This document shows, piece by piece, positions 1-6,001 of a stretch of DNA of 8,655 nt; position 1 is the stretch's first letter, and each line of letters opens with the position of its first letter. The notes beneath the pieces are model-generated. The model did no database searches. It saw only the letters and a program-made list of their open reading frames with translations, and had not been told where the DNA came from. Both the position numbers and the translations under genes were made by a program. The stretch is from Trichodesmium sp. jk18x7bins.61 (GTDB lineage: Bacteria; Cyanobacteriota; Cyanobacteriia; Cyanobacteriales; Microcoleaceae), in assembly GCA_022822685.1 (NCBI GenBank), contig JAJEAQ010000376.1, positions 1-8,655 of the forward strand. Direction: 5' to 3'.

Positions 1-58
1 CAAAAGAAACTTAAGGTCGACAAAAGTTAGATGTCAAAATGACAAAGGTCGTTGAAGG

Positions 59-88
59 ACAATTGAATGGATTGTTCCATTCAATTGT
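59..88. repeat. 13-bp perfect inverted repeat (hairpin)
   Basis: ACAATTGAATGGA (59-71) is followed by a 4-nt loop and its exact reverse complement (76-88). It is A/T-rich with no T-tract immediately after, so it is not a classical terminator. Given its place about 80 nt before intron domain V, it may be a stem of domain IV, but that is inference. Confidence 0.6.
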
Positions 89-166
89 TAAGAATCTTAG
101 ATAAGAGGATCTTTGCAGCAAGAACTTGGTCTAAAAACCAAAAGTTAAGGGCTGTTTGTGAGGCTG

Positions 167-200
167 GAGCGGAATGATGGGAAACTGTCACCTTCCGTTC
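167..200 (+). ncRNA. Group II intron domain V
   Basis: The 34-nt segment opens with GAGC, has a GAAA tetraloop at 181-184 and closes with GTTC, matching the canonical domain V in length and layout. The lower stem pairs eight positions (167-174 with 193-200), including the conserved G-U wobble opposite the AGC catalytic triad at 168-170. A two-nt bulge (CC at 191-192) follows, then six pairs in the upper stem (175-180 with 185-190). The bulge sits where known domain V hairpins have theirs. This is the most conserved part of the ribozyme and binds the catalytic metal ions. Pairing was checked by hand; no covariance search was run. Confidence 0.82.
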
Positions 201-599
201 AAAGGGGAGGGGAAAGAAGTGATTCTCGTTTTAGCTAAAGCTACATGAAAGCTCCGACTGGGGTCGGCCACCTGACCAGACTATATACTAACTGCTTTCT
301 CAAACTACTAAATAACAGTTCTTGTCAATGACCCCACCCTGTAGACCGATGGGTCTTGTCAAGATTAAGTTTACAATAGTAAGCATTGTCTACTGCGGGA
401 AATTCTACATGGTAGGAACTGCGGAGTACTTCACGCTTCTCGGTAAATCTTCAAACCCTATTACGGTGCTTGGAGAGAGGATATCTTTGCAGGATTGGCA
501 ACATTTGGACTCATAACTAGGTACATCGAATGATCTGTATGATTCGTGTGAAAGCGGAAAATTAAACGCCCACAATTCCTTTCCACCTTGTAGAAACTT

Positions 600-710
600 G
601 GGAAAAAATTGTGAAGGAGGTTGATAGTTAGTGTTTCAGTACATAATTAAATGGTCGCAATTAAAACCCACCGTATAGAGGCTGGGGAAAAAATTGCGGG
701 AGCAGTTGAG
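600..710 (+). repeat. Imperfect 26-nt direct repeat, 85-nt spacing
   Basis: GGGAAAAAATTG occurs at 600-611 and 685-696, and in both copies GTTGA follows after the same 8-nt gap (620-624 and 705-709). The 8 nt between are mostly different. The pair lies 90-200 nt before the porin start, so the copies could be regulator sites or decayed repeat units. The second porin has no copy upstream. Confidence 0.45.
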
Positions 711-718
711 TTTTATAG

Positions 719-735
719 TGATAATAAAATTGTTA
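719..735. promoter_or_regulatory. Possible Fur-like operator (weak)
   Basis: TGATAAT (719-725) is an exact half-site of the Fur 7-1-7 consensus. An imperfect second half, ATTGTTA (729-735, 5 of 7 to ATTATCA), lies 3 nt away instead of 1 nt. It sits 65-80 nt before a porin of the iron-uptake type, which makes iron control plausible. The spacing is wrong and A/T-rich DNA gives such matches by chance. Confidence 0.2.
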
Positions 736-788
736 GTTATGATTTGACCAAGAGTTAGGTATTGCCTGACTTAGTTAAATATTGGTGT

Positions 789-793
789 GAGGA
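789..793 (+). promoter_or_regulatory. Ribosome binding site of first porin
   Basis: GAGGA lies 6 nt before the ATG at 800. The surrounding GGTGTGAGGA is repeated exactly before the second porin (3984-3993), and both genes begin ATGACAAAAAT. The initiation region is thus conserved between the paralogues while DNA further upstream is not, which fixes both start codons. Confidence 0.75.
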
Positions 794-799
794 TTAAAA

Positions 800-2536
800 A
801 TGACAAAAATTATTTGGAATACTCTCAAGCAATGTCCAAGTATTGTGAGTGTGACATTGTTAATGGCTGGCACGGCGATCGCCACAGAAACTTCTCCATT
901 AAATTTAGGAACTGGAGAAGAGCCATTAAATCAGAACTTACTCCCAGACAATAAAGCAATCTCGTCTCCTTTGGAGGTGGCTCAATTTTTTGATGGTCGT
1001 TCTATGCCCATGGACGATCCATCACTAGCACCAGTAGGAGTTGCAGATTTGGAAGACGGAGAGTCAATGGAGCAGGTGACTTCCGTGACTCAGTTATCAG
1101 ATGTAGAACCTACAGACTGGGCATTCCAAGCGCTGCAATCCTTGGTAGAGCGCTATGGTTGTATTGCTGGTTATCCAGACGGAACTTACAAGGGAAATCG
1201 GGCCATGACTCGTTATGAGTTTGCTGCCGGTTTGAATGCTTGTTTGGATCGAATTACAGAATTAATTGCTACTGCAACTGCTGATTTAGTCACTAGAGAA
1301 GATTTGGCCGTTTTGCAAAGACTACAAGAAGAGTTCGCTGCGGAATTAGCTGCTTTGCGAGGTCGTGTAGATTCTCTAGAGGCCAGAACAGCAGAGTTAG
1401 AAGCCAATCAGTTCTCTACCACAACCAAACTGAATGGAGAAGTGTTGTTCTGGTTGAGTGATACTTGGGGAGGAAGAGCTAGAGGCAATGGGGTCCCAAA
1501 AAGCAACAACGATCAAACCCAGACAACCTTTGCTTATCGGGTTCGTTTGAACTTTGATACTAGTTTTACTGGGGAAGACCTCTTGACAACTCGTTTACAA
1601 GCTAGGGACGTTCCTAACTATAGTGGTTCAGATTTGACTAATACTTCGATGACTCGTTTAGCTACAGATGATGATTTAGACGATGATGTTGAGATTAGTA
1701 CACTAGGTTATCGTTTTCCTGTACTGAATGGTAAAGGTGAAATAGAGGTAGCAGCTAATGGCTATGGCCTTGATTCATTTGTGGAGATTATAACACCTCT
1801 AGGAAGTAGTGGTAGTGGTTCTATTTCTAGATTTGGACTATTCAACCCTACTTTTTATCTCGCCCCTTCTAATGCTGGTTTCAAATTTGCCTATGCTTTC
1901 AATGAAGCAATTCACCTAACTGTAGGTTATGCTGCAGCAGATTCGGAAGACCCTCGAGCAGGTAGAGGTATCTTTAATGGTGCTTTTAGTGCATTTGGCC
2001 AGTTTTTGATTGAACCAACTGAAAACCTAGCTTTTCAATTAGGTTATGTCCGTACCTATCATCCTGACGGAAATGTAAACTTGAGTGGAAGCACAGGTAG
2101 TTTTACAGCCACAGATCCTTTTGACGGCAGAGCAACTACCGCAGATAATATCAACTTTGAGGTGCAGTGGAAAATTACTCCAGGCATTCAAGTAGGTGGT
2201 TGGTTCGGTTCCTCATTTGCTCGTGCTGAAGAATTGAGCAATCAAGATGATATTACTATTCTCAATGGTGCTTTGACCTTAGTTTTCCCAGACTTACTTA
2301 AGGAAGGTAGTCTCGGAGCTATTGTTGTTGGTGTACCGCCAATTGTTACTGATGGTGGAAACAATGATGACTTGAAAGACGATCATACTTCCGTACATAT
2401 TGAGGCTTTCTATCGTTTCCAATTGAACGACAATATCGCCATTACTCCTGGTTTCTTTGTGGTTACTAATCCCAATCACATAGAGGATAATGATACTCTC
2501 TGGGTTGGTACCGTTAGAACTCAATTCAGATTTTAA
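800..2536 (+). CDS. Iron-uptake-type porin with SLH domain (OprB-like), paralogue 1
   Basis: Predicted outer-membrane channel of 578 residues. A signal peptide spans about 1-28 (hydrophobic core, AIA before the cut). A low-complexity acidic linker runs to about 90. One SLH domain covers about 93-150, with DWAFQALQSLVERYG, GYPDGTYKGNRAMTRYEFA and two cysteines at 121 and 148; in this family it is thought to bind cell-wall polymer. A coiled coil follows at about 152-203. The rest is an OprB-type beta-barrel ending in QFRF; a C-terminal phenylalanine is the usual signal for outer-membrane assembly. Length is typical of cyanobacterial SLH porins. These are annotated as iron-uptake porins, but the transported solute cannot be read from sequence and could equally be other small ions. 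The start is supported by a good ribosome binding site. A paralogue lies downstream. Confidence 0.93.
   Translation: MTKIIWNTLKQCPSIVSVTLLMAGTAIATETSPLNLGTGEEPLNQNLLPDNKAISSPLEVAQFFDGRSMPMDDPSLAPVGVADLEDGESMEQVTSVTQLSDVEPTDWAFQALQSLVERYGCIAGYPDGTYKGNRAMTRYEFAAGLNACLDRITELIATATADLVTREDLAVLQRLQEEFAAELAALRGRVDSLEARTAELEANQFSTTTKLNGEVLFWLSDTWGGRARGNGVPKSNNDQTQTTFAYRVRLNFDTSFTGEDLLTTRLQARDVPNYSGSDLTNTSMTRLATDDDLDDDVEISTLGYRFPVLNGKGEIEVAANGYGLDSFVEIITPLGSSGSGSISRFGLFNPTFYLAPSNAGFKFAYAFNEAIHLTVGYAAADSEDPRAGRGIFNGAFSAFGQFLIEPTENLAFQLGYVRTYHPDGNVNLSGSTGSFTATDPFDGRATTADNINFEVQWKITPGIQVGGWFGSSFARAEELSNQDDITILNGALTLVFPDLLKEGSLGAIVVGVPPIVTDGGNNDDLKDDHTSVHIEAFYRFQLNDNIAITPGFFVVTNPNHIEDNDTLWVGTVRTQFRF
875..882. 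repeat. HIP1 octamer sites (five in window)
   Basis: GCGATCGC occurs at 875-882, 3438-3445, 6324-6331, 6831-6838 and 8270-8277. HIP1 is highly over-represented in many cyanobacterial genomes. Four of the five copies are inside genes and one is in the gap between the porins. Confidence 0.85.
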
Positions 2537-2544
2537 TTTTTGGG

Positions 2545-2560
2545 GCTTTGCTTGCGAAGC
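2545..2560 (+). repeat. Short hairpin just after first porin stop
   Basis: GCTTTGC and GCGAAGC pair (one G-U) around a 2-nt gap, 8 nt after the stop codon. No T-tract follows, so termination here is doubtful. It may protect the 3' end of the messenger or be a dispersed repeat. Confidence 0.4.
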
Positions 2561-2667
2561 ATTCCGTCACGATGGAAAGAAGGAAGATCGAAGCAGGAAT
2601 AAGGCTAAAAATCAAATAGTCAGATCTAAATTTCCCCTATCTAGTTCTGTAGATATTGGTTTTAACT

Positions 2668-2729
2668 CCCCCACATCTCTGCCCAGTTTGTGCAGAGTCA
2701 TGTGTTTTTGGGGGTAAAAACTTATTTTT
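2668..2729 (+). terminator. Probable transcription terminator of first porin
   Basis: Three stacked stem segments can form: CCCC (2668-2671) with GGGG (2711-2714), CACAT (2672-2676) with ATGTG (2700-2704), and CTCTGC (2677-2682) with GCAGAG (2692-2697). They are separated by bulges TC and TTTTT on the 3' side. TTATTTTT follows at 2722-2729. It lies 131 nt after the stop codon. The fold is strong, but the bulges are unusual for an intrinsic terminator. Confidence 0.55.
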
Positions 2730-2836
2730 AAATTTACCAACTTCGGTCTTTCTTCCTGGGTGAAAAATTGACTTGAGAGTAGAAAATTTTGGCATAAAAT
2801 TAATGGTGGAACTACTCATCAGTTAATTAATTTAGA

Positions 2837-2853
2837 ACTCAATTTTATTGAGT
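2837..2853. repeat. 7-bp perfect hairpin
   Basis: ACTCAAT, TTT loop, ATTGAGT. It is short and A/T-rich with no T-tract. Its role is unknown. Confidence 0.4.
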
Positions 2854-2932
2854 AAAGGAAAAATATCAGTAATTACAAAACCCTGGAGCTAGTAGTTCTC
2901 AGCCTTGGTGAGGTACAAAAAACTACTGCTTT

Positions 2933-2960
2933 AGTAGTCAGTAGTCAATAGTCAGTATTC
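2933..2960. repeat. Heptanucleotide tandem repeat (STRR type), 4 units
   Basis: Four 7-bp units lie in a row: AGTAGTC, AGTAGTC, AATAGTC, AGTATTC. Short tandemly repeated repetitive sequences with a 7-bp period are well known in filamentous cyanobacteria and vary in copy number between strains. This array is non-coding and its last units have drifted. Confidence 0.75.
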
Positions 2961-3285
2961 AGGAGGGGGAGCAAGGTGAAAGGCTCAAACATGTAGGCAC
3001 TCCAAGTCAAATCAATATACTTGTTCAATCGCAACTGAGGTAGAGCTGCTCATTTATCAGTCTAGGTTTGACTGCAATTAATGTACCATTAGAGATCCTC
3101 TAAATGCTATAAATATTTATTCTTCTAAAGTAAAGGTACTTTTGTCTTTCTTCACTTTCTGACTAATAGATGTCTGGAGCAAAAAATACTTTTTCAAAAT
3201 TACCTCTAATATCATGTTGAGCCTGTCGCCGACATGAATCGGATAATTATTTATAATAAGCCTTGCTACTACAACCAATGTTTTA

Positions 3286-3322
3286 CCCCCCTAGCCTCCC
3301 TGGGAAAGGTGGGCTAGGGGGG
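3286..3322. repeat. G/C-rich dispersed palindrome
   Basis: CCCCCCTAGCC (3286-3296) and GGCTAGGGGGG (3312-3322) form an 11-bp perfect stem around a 15-nt loop. ATTTTCTTTG and a further run of six G (3335-3341 region) follow. Palindromes of this CCCCCTAGCC...GGCTAGGGGG form recur in many cyanobacterial genomes as intergenic repeats. It is far more G/C-rich than its surroundings. It could end transcripts, but lies 750 nt from the nearest upstream gene. Confidence 0.65.
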
Positions 3323-3510
3323 ATTTTCTTTGAAAGGGGGGAAATAAAACCATCTATTTCCTGACTTATTTATAATTATTTAACCCTACATGATATAGCT
3401 CATATAGATCTTCATCTATTAATTATTTTCAAGATAAGCGATCGCCTAATTTAGCTTTTTCTGTTCTCCTGGAGTCAGCTCATAACTATATCAAAAAGCC
3501 TAGAAAAAAA

Positions 3511-3605
3511 TATAACTTGATGTAGGTATTAATTTTAGAACAACTTTTAGACAAATTATCATTTTCTCAAATTTTTATGTCCTAACCTGAATGGGTAGTG
3601 CTATA
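3511..3605. repeat. Decayed inverted-repeat element (second copy of the 3813-3920 type)
   Basis: The right end (3577-3605) reads ATGTCCTAACC then GGGTAGTGCTATA and closely matches the right end of the element at 3813-3920 in the same orientation. A degenerate left end may start at 3511 (TATAAC, then TTTTAGAACA at 3533-3542). The right end is clear; the left end is weak, so this may be a solo end. Confidence 0.4.
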
Positions 3606-3812
3606 TCAACTGATAATCCCCAAGACTAATAGTGATGGGGGTATTCAAATTTGCACAGAATGTTGCCGAAAATTCTGAAATGAAGTATACATAAACACAT
3701 AAAGTGTTGGTTTGAAGCTTGCTGATTATGGAGCAGCAGTTTCAATTACAAGGTTAACCTCTTAGTAATAGCACTAAATGTCAAAAAAAAAACAAGTGGA
3801 ACAATCAAAAGT

Positions 3813-3920
3813 TATAGCAGTACGTTTTTTTGGTTAGGATAAAAATCTGGGTCGAAAGACAACAGGCAACAGGCAACAGGCATGCATAGGGATGTCCTAA
3901 CCTTAATGCGTAGCGCTATA
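3813..3920. mobile_element. MITE-like element, 108 bp, TA ends
   Basis: Imperfect terminal inverted repeats of about 28 bp bound the element. The left end is TATAGCAGTACG, a T-tract, then GGTTAGGA; the right end, read in reverse complement, is TATAGCGCTACG, 6 nt, then GGTTAGGA. TATAGC, TACG and GGTTAGGA are shared, with one indel between. The outer TA fits the TA target duplication of IS630/Tc1-mariner transposons. It has no coding capacity. Its centre carries three CAACAGG heptamers. A similar-sized element with outer hexamer TACAGC lies at 5838-5947. Assignment to IS630 is inference. Confidence 0.55.
3860..3880. repeat. Heptamer tandem repeat CAACAGG x3
   Basis: Three exact CAACAGG units lie between the two arms of the inverted-repeat element. 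It is the same period as the array at 2933-2960 but a different unit. Confidence 0.75.
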
Positions 3921-3988
3921 AATCTACTCTAAGCAGTAGAGTTGTGCCTAAAAAGCCAAATAATTTTCTAGGTTAATAACAAAGGTGT

Positions 3989-3994
3989 GAGGAG
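3989..3994 (+). promoter_or_regulatory. Ribosome binding site of second porin
   Basis: GAGGAG lies 8 nt before the ATG at 4003, within GGTGTGAGGA, the same decamer found before the first porin. Confidence 0.75.
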
Positions 3995-4002
3995 ATATCA
4001 AA

Positions 4003-5775
4003 ATGACAAAAATAATCCTGAATGCTCTTAAGCATACTCCAGGAGTGTTTAGTATAGCTGCTTTATTAATAGCTAATTCTGCTTTAGCCAATCAAGTTTC
4101 TGTCCAACAATTAGCTAATCTAGAGGAGGGCAATAGTCATACAACTTCTCCTAATTATTCAAATCATGTATCTCAGCTACCTGCAGACTCAGAAAGGGAT
4201 ACAGTTTCAGAAGAGGTAGAAGTACCACAGGATAGTCGTTTGGAAAAACTCAAAGACCCCTCGTTGGAAATTCCTGGAGCGGAGTTAGAACAAGTAGACC
4301 CGATGGGACAAGTCACATCCGTATCTCAGCTATCAGATGTACAACCCACTGATTGGGCTTTCCAAGCTTTGCAATCTCTGGTAGAACGTTACGGTTGTAT
4401 TGTTGGTTATCCAGATGGTACTTATAAAGGAAATCGGGCGATGACCCGTTATGAGTTTGCAGCAGGTTTAAATGCTTGTTTGGACAGAATTACAGAGTTA
4501 ATTGCAGCAGCAACTGCAGATTTAGTGACTCGTGATGATTTGGCAGTGTTACAACGACTGCAAGAGGAATTTGCTGTAGAACTAGCAGAGTTGCGTGGCC
4601 GTGTTGATGCCTTAGAAGCTAGAACAGAAGAACTTGAAGCTAATCAATTCTCTACAACTACTAAACTGAATGGTGAAACACTATTTTGGTTGAGTGATAC
4701 CTGGGGAGAACGAGCCAGGGGTCGTAGAGTATTGCAGAGTGAAGATGATGGAACTGAAACAACATTAGGTTATAAGGTAGCTTTGAGCCTTGAAACCAGT
4801 TTTACTGGTAAAGACTTGTTGAGAACTAATTTGCAAGCTGTAGATGTTCCTGACTACAGCAGTGAGGGATTGACTAATACTTTGATGACTCGTTTATCCA
4901 CTGATGATAGTGACCCTGATGATACTGTTGTTCTCGACTCCTTGGTCTATCAATTTCCAATGCTGAATGATCGAGCTATGGTAATAGTAGGGGCTAATGC
5001 TATGGGCCTTGATGGCTTTATGTCTACAATTAGCCCATTTAAAGGTAGTGGAGCTGGTTCTCTATCTCGCTTTGGGGAATTTAACCCTACTTTTTTCCGT
5101 GGACCATCTGATGCTGGAGTTGGCATCAAATACGCCTTTAATGATCTACTTCAATTGACTGTAGGTTATGCTGCACCTGATTCAGAAGATCCTCAAGAAG
5201 GCAGAGGTCTATTTAATGGAGCTTTTAGTAGCTTTGGTCAATTCCTGATCGAGCCTAATGATAACTTAGCTTTTACCATAGGCTATGTGCGCAACTATTT
5301 CATCGAAGATAATGTGGATATCACAGGTGGTACAGGTAGTTTTAATGCCAGAGATCCTTTTGATGGTGTGCCAACAACTGCCGATCAACTTGGTTTAGAG
5401 GCTCAGTGGAGGATCAATGATCGAATTCAAATTGGAGGTTGGTTTGGTGCAACCTGGGCTCGCCCTGAACAGAATATTAATAATGATGATATCACTATTA
5501 TTAATGGTGCCTTGACTATAGCATTTCCAGACTTATTCAAAGAAGGCAGCTTGGGAGGAATTATTGTTGGTGTACCACCGATAGTTACTGATGGTGGTGA
5601 CGACGATGGCTTGAAAGACGATGGTACTTCTGTACATATTGAGGTTTTCTATCGTTATGCAATCAACGACAATATCGCCATTACACCAGGTTTGTTTGTG
5701 ATTACTAATCCAAATCATGATGATAATAACGGAACTCTCTGGGTAGGCTCGATCAGGACTCAATTCAGGTTCTAG
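4003..5775 (+). CDS. Iron-uptake-type porin with SLH domain (OprB-like), paralogue 2
   Basis: A 590-residue paralogue of the porin at 800-2536 with the same plan. The signal peptide is about 1-29 (ALA before the cut). The linker to about 102 is unlike that of the first porin and 11-12 residues longer. The SLH domain (about 104-161, cysteines 132 and 159) and coiled coil (about 163-213) are nearly identical in protein, and the OprB-type barrel ends QFRF. The barrel differs mainly in short patches that are probably loops, such as the stretches after DTWG and before SRFG. Many codons differ silently from paralogue 1, so this is an old duplication kept under protein-level selection. Its own leader and the 1.5-kb gap suggest separate transcription. 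It could be a channel of altered specificity or one used under other conditions; sequence cannot tell. Confidence 0.93.
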   Translation: MTKIILNALKHTPGVFSIAALLIANSALANQVSVQQLANLEEGNSHTTSPNYSNHVSQLPADSERDTVSEEVEVPQDSRLEKLKDPSLEIPGAELEQVDPMGQVTSVSQLSDVQPTDWAFQALQSLVERYGCIVGYPDGTYKGNRAMTRYEFAAGLNACLDRITELIAAATADLVTRDDLAVLQRLQEEFAVELAELRGRVDALEARTEELEANQFSTTTKLNGETLFWLSDTWGERARGRRVLQSEDDGTETTLGYKVALSLETSFTGKDLLRTNLQAVDVPDYSSEGLTNTLMTRLSTDDSDPDDTVVLDSLVYQFPMLNDRAMVIVGANAMGLDGFMSTISPFKGSGAGSLSRFGEFNPTFFRGPSDAGVGIKYAFNDLLQLTVGYAAPDSEDPQEGRGLFNGAFSSFGQFLIEPNDNLAFTIGYVRNYFIEDNVDITGGTGSFNARDPFDGVPTTADQLGLEAQWRINDRIQIGGWFGATWARPEQNINNDDITIINGALTIAFPDLFKEGSLGGIIVGVPPIVTDGGDDDGLKDDGTSVHIEVFYRYAINDNIAITPGLFVITNPNHDDNNGTLWVGSIRTQFRF

Positions 5776-5786
5776 AATCACCCCCC

Positions 5787-5824
5787 CCGCTCCCATCCCC
5801 CACCTGTGTAAATGATGGGGGCGG
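5787..5824 (+). terminator. Candidate terminator hairpin after second porin
   Basis: CCGCTCCCATC (5787-5797) pairs with GATGGGGGCGG (5814-5824), 11 bp with one G-U and a 16-nt loop, starting 11 nt after the stop codon and inside a run of eight C. An alternative hairpin that cannot form at the same time pairs TGTAAATG (5807-5814) with CATTTACA (5834-5841) and GGCG with CGCC, and is followed by GCATTTTTAATG. Either could stop transcription before the converging kinase gene. Confidence 0.5.
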
Positions 5825-5837
5825 AATTGCGCCCATT

Positions 5838-5947
5838 TACAGCATTTTTAATGTTTAGTGAGGTACATCATGCTTTCTCTGGATATCAGATGCTCTGTTG
5901 CCTAAAACTCCAAATATTTGTACCTCATTATCCTAAAAAATGCTGTA
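5838..5947. mobile_element. MITE-like element, 110 bp, TA ends
   Basis: The two ends are inverted copies: TACAGCATTTTT, a diverged 8-9 nt stretch, then TGAGGTACA (5838-5867), matched in reverse complement by 5919-5947. That is 21 identical positions out of 30. The outermost TA could be the duplicated target of an IS630/Tc1-mariner type transposon. The 51-bp centre is non-coding. The right arm contains TTAGGATAA, also present next to the left arm of the element at 3813-3920, which hints at one family. It sits between two converging genes, a tolerant site. Confidence 0.6.
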
Positions 5948-6001
5948 ATTCTATAGTTTGAAAGCACTCCACCATCACATGGTAGAGTTATGAACTATTC
6001 T

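Larger units (their letters stand above)
1..240 (+). mobile_element. 3' end of a group II intron (partial, cut by window edge)
   Basis: A perfect-fold domain V at 167-200 marks this stretch as the 3' part of a group II self-splicing intron/retroelement. The upstream domains and any reverse transcriptase/maturase gene would lie left of the window. Reading frames entering from the left stop at about 30 and 56 and show no recognisable maturase end. A 13-bp hairpin at 59-88 could be part of domain IV. Domain VI is a weak candidate at 204-236: GGGGAGGGGA pairs, mostly through G-U, with TTCTCGTTTT. I cannot see a clear bulged branch-point A, so the 3' splice site (placed at about 240) is approximate. 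Domain V is well supported; the element boundaries are inferred. Confidence 0.7.
241..799. other. Non-coding stretch between intron end and first porin
   Basis: No convincing gene is seen here. A 64-codon open frame at 322-516 matches no family I know and has no good ribosome binding site. The left half is rich in short hairpins: CCGAC/GTCGG with a 4-nt loop at 254-267, and ACAAT/ATTGT at 372-388. It reads more like structured RNA or the 3' exon of the intron than coding DNA. The right half holds an imperfect direct repeat (600-625 and 685-710) and the leader of the porin gene. No strong sigma-70 promoter could be placed with confidence. Confidence 0.5.
2730..4002. other. Repeat-rich non-coding gap between the porin genes
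   Basis: No open frame here looks like a gene on either strand. The gap holds a 7-bp hairpin (2837-2853), a heptamer array (2933-2960), a G/C-rich palindrome (3286-3322), a HIP1 site (3438-3445), a decayed inverted-repeat element (about 3511-3605), a hairpin with CAGAAT/ATTCTG arms at about 3657-3678, a 10-bp palindrome AGGTTAACCT (3751-3760), an inverted-repeat element (3813-3920) and the leader of the second porin. TTGACT at 2768-2773 with A/T-rich DNA about 19 nt further on could be a promoter, but no gene follows. Confidence 0.6.

Noticed and set aside
322..516. 64-codon open frame on the + strand
   Set aside because: No recognisable family, no clear ribosome binding site, and it overlaps a hairpin-rich, apparently non-coding stretch.
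2490..2717. 75-codon + strand frame
   Set aside because: It starts inside the end of the porin in another frame and runs through the terminator-like hairpin; the composition is not protein-like.
2768..2800. Possible promoter (TTGACT and an A/T-rich -10)
   Set aside because: The spacer is 19-21 nt and only a seven-codon frame follows.
2637..2819. 60-codon - strand frame
   Set aside because: It spans the terminator hairpin, has no ribosome binding site and matches nothing known to me.
2909..2917. TGAGGTACA, matching the inner arm of the element at 5838-5947
   Set aside because: Nine bases alone, without an outer end or partner arm, are too little to call a remnant.
2933..2960. Possible CRISPR array
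   Set aside because: Units are 7 bp, directly abutting, with no spacers; it fits an STRR.
5533..5796. 87-codon - strand frame opposite the porin end (and its counterpart at 2294-2524)
   Set aside because: Both are antisense shadows of the conserved porin C-terminus; their similarity to each other follows from the paralogy on the + strand.
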